Positions 59,745 to 62,850 of a stretch of DNA of 62,850 bases are shown piece by piece. The stretch comes from Gammaproteobacteria bacterium RIFCSPHIGHO2_12_FULL_63_22 (lineage in GTDB: Bacteria > Pseudomonadota > Gammaproteobacteria > Xanthomonadales > Xanthomonadaceae). The position numbers and the translations under genes are program-made. The notes beneath the pieces were generated by a model. The model ran no database searches and was not told the origin of the DNA. It was given only the letters and a program-made list of their open reading frames with translations. The stretch spans positions 1 to 62,850 of the forward strand of contig MGYJ01000052.1 in the NCBI GenBank assembly GCA_001801685.1. Direction: 5' to 3'. Positions within the stretch are counted from its first letter, which is position 1; each line of letters opens with the position of its first letter.

Positions 59745-60731
59745 ATGGATGACGTAGATCTCAACAAGAATCGGCTGGAACTGGCCCTGGAAGCCGCCGG
59801 GCTGGACCTGTGGGAGAACGATCTGGTCACCGGGGCGGTGACCCTCAAGGCGAGCAAGACGTTCGCTGAACTGGGTTTTGACGAGCATGAAATCGCGGCG
59901 GATGTGCAAGGCATCTTCGGGCTGGTTCATCCCGATGACCGGGCCAAGGTGCAGCAAGCGATTGATGACCACCTTTCGGGCCGCACACCGCAGTATCGCT
60001 GTGAGTTCCGGCTGCGCTCCAAAGGGGGCGCATGGGTCTGGTACGCCAATTACGGCCGCATCATGGACGGCCAGAGCAGCACGCCGGGCAGGCGCCTGAT
60101 CGGGGTGACGTTCAACATCGACGACCGCAAGCGCAAGGAAGACGAGATTGAACAGATCAACCGCCAGTTGACCGAACAGAACATCCTGCTCCAGCAACTC
60201 AATGCCACGCTGGCCCTGCTGGCAGCCAACGACTCGCTGACCGGACTCTCCAACCGGCGGACCCTGATGGAACTGGGTGTGAACGAATGCAGGCGCGCGC
60301 AGCGGTTTGGGCACCCGCTGTCCGTGCTGGTGGTCGATATCGATCTTTTCAAGGCAGTCAACGATGCCTGGGGCCATCTGGCGGGAGACCGCGTGATCTG
60401 CGCAGTCGCCCAGGCCTGCCTGGTGCGAACGCGCAATGGGGTGGACACCGTGGCGCGCTATGGGGGCGAGGAGTTCGTACTGGTGCTGCCGGAAACCGAC
60501 AGCCCGGATGCGCTGCGCCTGGCCGAATCGCTGCGCCATGCGGTGGCGGCGCTGCAGGTGGCCGTCAACGACGAGGGGGCCAGGGCCAGCGTCACTGTCA
60601 GCATCGGTGTGGCGACGTTGCACCCGGGGGACGATTTTTCCTTCGAGGACTTGGTCAACCGGGCCGATAAGGCGCTTTACCAGGCCAAGGAGACAGGGCG
60701 GAACAACGTGCAATCGTGCGTGCCACATTGA
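59745..60731 (+). CDS. PAS-GGDEF diguanylate cyclase
   Basis: A 328-residue soluble protein: a PAS domain (about 10-125, ending RRLIGVTFNIDDRKR), a short coiled coil, then a GGDEF domain with active-site GGEEF (240-244). The inhibitory I-site RxxD is absent (NGVD at 231-234). It makes c-di-GMP in response to a PAS-sensed signal. It converges on the RluA-type gene. Confidence 0.92.
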   Translation: MDDVDLNKNRLELALEAAGLDLWENDLVTGAVTLKASKTFAELGFDEHEIAADVQGIFGLVHPDDRAKVQQAIDDHLSGRTPQYRCEFRLRSKGGAWVWYANYGRIMDGQSSTPGRRLIGVTFNIDDRKRKEDEIEQINRQLTEQNILLQQLNATLALLAANDSLTGLSNRRTLMELGVNECRRAQRFGHPLSVLVVDIDLFKAVNDAWGHLAGDRVICAVAQACLVRTRNGVDTVARYGGEEFVLVLPETDSPDALRLAESLRHAVAALQVAVNDEGARASVTVSIGVATLHPGDDFSFEDLVNRADKALYQAKETGRNNVQSCVPH

Positions 60732-60783
60732 CCCCGTTTTTCCATCCGGTGCACCTGTGGGGCGCCAGATTGAAGAATGCGGC

Positions 60784-61464
60784 TCAGAACGGTGCAGGCA
60801 ATGAAAACTCGATGTTCTGCCCAGTGCCGGGATGCTCGAAGGCCAGCCAGGCGGCATGCAGCAGCAGCCGGGGGGATTGTGTGCGGGTACAGGCATCGCC
60901 GTACAGCGCGTCGCCCAGTATGGCGTGGCCCACAGCGGCGAGGTGCACGCGCAACTGGTGCGTGCGCCCGGTGACGGGTTCCAGTTCGATGCGTGTGGTG
61001 TGGGTTGCGTCATCGTGCGCCAGCACGCGCCAGCGCGTCAGGCTGGGTTTGCCGTGCACGGGGTCGATCACCCGCAACGGGCGGCGTTCCCAGTCGGCGG
61101 CGATGGGCAGGTTGATTTCGGCCCAGGCCCCATTCTCTGGGGCCACCATGTGCCCGGTCACGACGGCCTGATAGCGCTTGCGCACCTGGCGCAGCTCGAA
61201 AGCGCGGCCCAGGCGGCGCTGCACATCGGGGGTGCGGGCCATCAGCACCAGGCCCGAGGTGGCCTGGTCCAGCCGGTGCACGACCAGGGCTTGTGGCCAG
61301 CGCTCCTGTGCGCGGCGGCTCAGGCAATCCTGTTTGTCCGGACCCCGCCCGGGAACGCACAGCAGCCCGGAGGGCTTGGCCAGCACGAGCAGGTCTTCAT
61401 CCGCATGGAGGCAGTCCACTTCATCGGCCCCTGCCGCCATCCCGTATGCATCACCGGGTGCCAT
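60784..61464 (-). CDS. RluA-family pseudouridine synthase
   Basis: A 226-residue enzyme from ATG 61464 (MAPGDAYGMAAG). The catalytic HRLDQATSGL motif places the nucleophile at Asp66, and the family motifs KRYQAVVTGH and GRTHQLRVHL are visible. It isomerises uridine in rRNA or tRNA. The gene starts 14 bp inside the end of the upstream sensor kinase gene. Confidence 0.9.
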   Translation of the reverse strand: MAPGDAYGMAAGADEVDCLHADEDLLVLAKPSGLLCVPGRGPDKQDCLSRRAQERWPQALVVHRLDQATSGLVLMARTPDVQRRLGRAFELRQVRKRYQAVVTGHMVAPENGAWAEINLPIAADWERRPLRVIDPVHGKPSLTRWRVLAHDDATHTTRIELEPVTGRTHQLRVHLAAVGHAILGDALYGDACTRTQSPRLLLHAAWLAFEHPGTGQNIEFSLPAPF

Positions 61465-62850
61465 TGACCAGACGGTCCACGGTGTCGCACAGTTCCTGTA
61501 CGTCATTGGGCTTGTGGATCAGCGCGCGCGCGCCCGCAGCCAGGGCGGCCTGCTCGATCTCGGCCGTGACATGGCCCGAGGCCAGTGCCACGGGCAGGTC
61601 GGGACGGATGGTGCGCACCTCCTGCAGCAGGTCCACGCCTGAGTAGCCCGGCATGTTGTAGTCGGTCACGAGCAGGTGGTAGTCGTACGGCGCTGCACGC
61701 AGGGCATCGGCGGCCGCGTGTGGGTCGTTGAAGCCGCTCACCTGATAGCCACGCCGGCGCAGCAGACGCTGCACCAGGAACACCAGGGCCTGGTCGTCAT
61801 CCACATACATGACGTGGTAGCCGTGCCCCTGGGGCACATGGGCTGCGGCTGGGCTGGATGCAGGTGCATGCATTTCCGCCGCCGGAACCGATGCCTCGGC
61901 CAGCGGGAAATACAGCGTGAAGCGGCTGCCCCGGCCCGGTGTGCTGTGCACGTCCACCGCACCCGCGTGCGTGCGCATCACACCGTGCACCACGGACAGG
62001 CCCAGCCCCGTGCCCTGGCCCACCGGCTTGGTGGTGAAGAAGGGCTCGAACACGCGTTCCAGCGTGGCGGCGTCCATGCCAGGTCCGTTGTCCTGCACCG
62101 TGATGGCCACGTAGTCGCCTGCGGGCAACCCCAACCGCTCGCACAGGCGCTGGTCGGGTCGGGCGAGCACCGCATCAACCTGGACTGTGCCCCGGGCAAC
62201 CCCGATGGCGTGGATGGCGTTGGTGCACAGGTTCAGCAGGGCCTGTTCGACCTGGGTGGGGTCGGCCAGCACGGGCGGCAAGCCCTTGGGCAGATGCATG
62301 TGCAGGTCGATGGCGGGCGGCAGCGTCACGCGCAGCAGCCGCTCGGTGTCGTGCATGACCTCGGCCACGGGCACGGCGGTGCGCCGGGGTGGCTCGTTGC
62401 GGCTGAAGGTGAGGATCTGGCGCACCAGATCGCGCGCGCGGCGCCCGGCTTTTTCGATCTCCAGCAGGCTCTCCAGCGCGGGTGAGCCTGCACCGCAGTC
62501 GGCCTTGGCCAGTTCCACGTTGCCCAGGATGGCGCCCAGGATGTTGTTGAAATCGTGCGCGATACCGCCGGCCATGGTGCCCACGGCCTGCATCTTGTGC
62601 GACTCGCGCAGTTGCGCCTCCAGCTCGGTGCGATGCGCCTCGGCTTTCTTGCGGCCCGTGAGGTCGCGCGCGAACACCGTGGTGGTCTCGCCCTCGGCGT
62701 GGCGCTCGAATGAGACGCTGACCTCCACCGCCAGCTCCTTGCCACTGGCGGTGAGCGCCGTCATCTCGCCCAGCAGGGCCTGGGTGGTGAGCTGGGCAAA
62801 GGCCAGGGCCTGGGCGGCATCGGGTAGAAAGCGCTCCAGCGGACTGCCCA
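61451..62850 (-). CDS. PAS/histidine kinase/receiver protein (5' end outside window)
   Basis: The minus-strand frame is open to the window edge, at least 465 codons. It has the end of a PAS domain (SPLERFLPDAAQALAFAQLT), an H-box in GTMAGGIAHDFNNILGAILG, N-box LLNLCTNAIHAIG, G-box QDNGPGMD and GQGTGLGLSVVHG, then a C-terminal receiver (YVDDDQALVFLVQ; VTDYNMPGYSGVDLL). The H-box marks the NtrB/PAS-HWE-like HDFNN class. The ATG at 62764 is internal and not the real start. Confidence 0.9.
   Translation of the reverse strand, partial: GSPLERFLPDAAQALAFAQLTTQALLGEMTALTASGKELAVEVSVSFERHAEGETTTVFARDLTGRKKAEAHRTELEAQLRESHKMQAVGTMAGGIAHDFNNILGAILGNVELAKADCGAGSPALESLLEIEKAGRRARDLVRQILTFSRNEPPRRTAVPVAEVMHDTERLLRVTLPPAIDLHMHLPKGLPPVLADPTQVEQALLNLCTNAIHAIGVARGTVQVDAVLARPDQRLCERLGLPAGDYVAITVQDNGPGMDAATLERVFEPFFTTKPVGQGTGLGLSVVHGVMRTHAGAVDVHSTPGRGSRFTLYFPLAEASVPAAEMHAPASSPAAAHVPQGHGYHVMYVDDDQALVFLVQRLLRRRGYQVSGFNDPHAAADALRAAPYDYHLLVTDYNMPGYSGVDLLQEVRTIRPDLPVALASGHVTAEIEQAALAAGARALIHKPNDVQELCDTVDRLVNGTR

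Overview
The window looks like a chromosome segment of a high-GC betaproteobacterium, most likely Comamonadaceae (Acidovorax/Diaphorobacter/Alicycliphilus type). The supports are a Burkholderiales-style OmpA protein with a WKNGTNEL repeat, a Bug/TctC solute receptor, and two copies of an intergenic repeat of the kind scattered through Comamonadaceae genomes. This assignment is inference from family knowledge; no search was run.

Host left flank (1-11615): the 5' part of gyrA; an OmpA-like envelope protein; a two-component system with a PepSY protein (1745-4196, minus) divergent from a small c-type heme operon (4337-7358, plus). That operon encodes an SHP-like (DUF1924) monoheme cytochrome, a diheme cytochrome c, a PepSY protein and a ferric-reductase-like membrane flavocytochrome. 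A 269-bp MITE-like element sits inside the operon and supplies the stop codon of the PepSY gene. An acyl-CoA synthetase follows.

Prophage (11616-50249, 38,634 bp): a complete-looking transposable Mu-like phage with siphovirus-type tail genes, flanked by a 6-bp duplication CCTTGC. It interrupts the fourth PAS domain of a very large hybrid histidine kinase. Joining 53133-50250 to 11609-9241 restores one 1,750-residue frame. The phage has a c-type repressor with a repressor-linked cassette (20553-22889, minus), early genes (Ner-like, DDE transposase, AAA ATPase, DUF3102, DUF3164, RdgC, GemA, Mor) on the plus strand, and head, tail and fibre genes ending in com and a DNA adenine methylase. The lysis, terminase, portal, gpF and gpG block lies inverted at the left end (11835-19596) instead of between mor and the protease gene as in Mu. 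A shared 15-bp near-palindrome sits exactly 26 nt before an ATG at both 19667 and 33935.

Host right flank (50250-62850): the 5' part of the split kinase and its HD-GYP response regulator, a PilZ protein, a secreted basic protein, a universal stress protein, a Bug receptor, a thiolase, a short-chain dehydrogenase, a PAS-GGDEF diguanylate cyclase, an RluA-type pseudouridine synthase, and a PAS/histidine kinase/receiver protein running off the window. Several of these genes point to c-di-GMP and phosphorelay signalling.

The most interesting candidates are the repressor-linked membrane-protein plus HsdR_N-nuclease cassette with a duplicated VAGRD[IV]V peptide, the split inverted late region with its shared element, a tRNA-like element between gpF and gpG, a 26-bp perfect palindrome inside the DUF3102 gene, and a hairpin over a dual-start holin gene.
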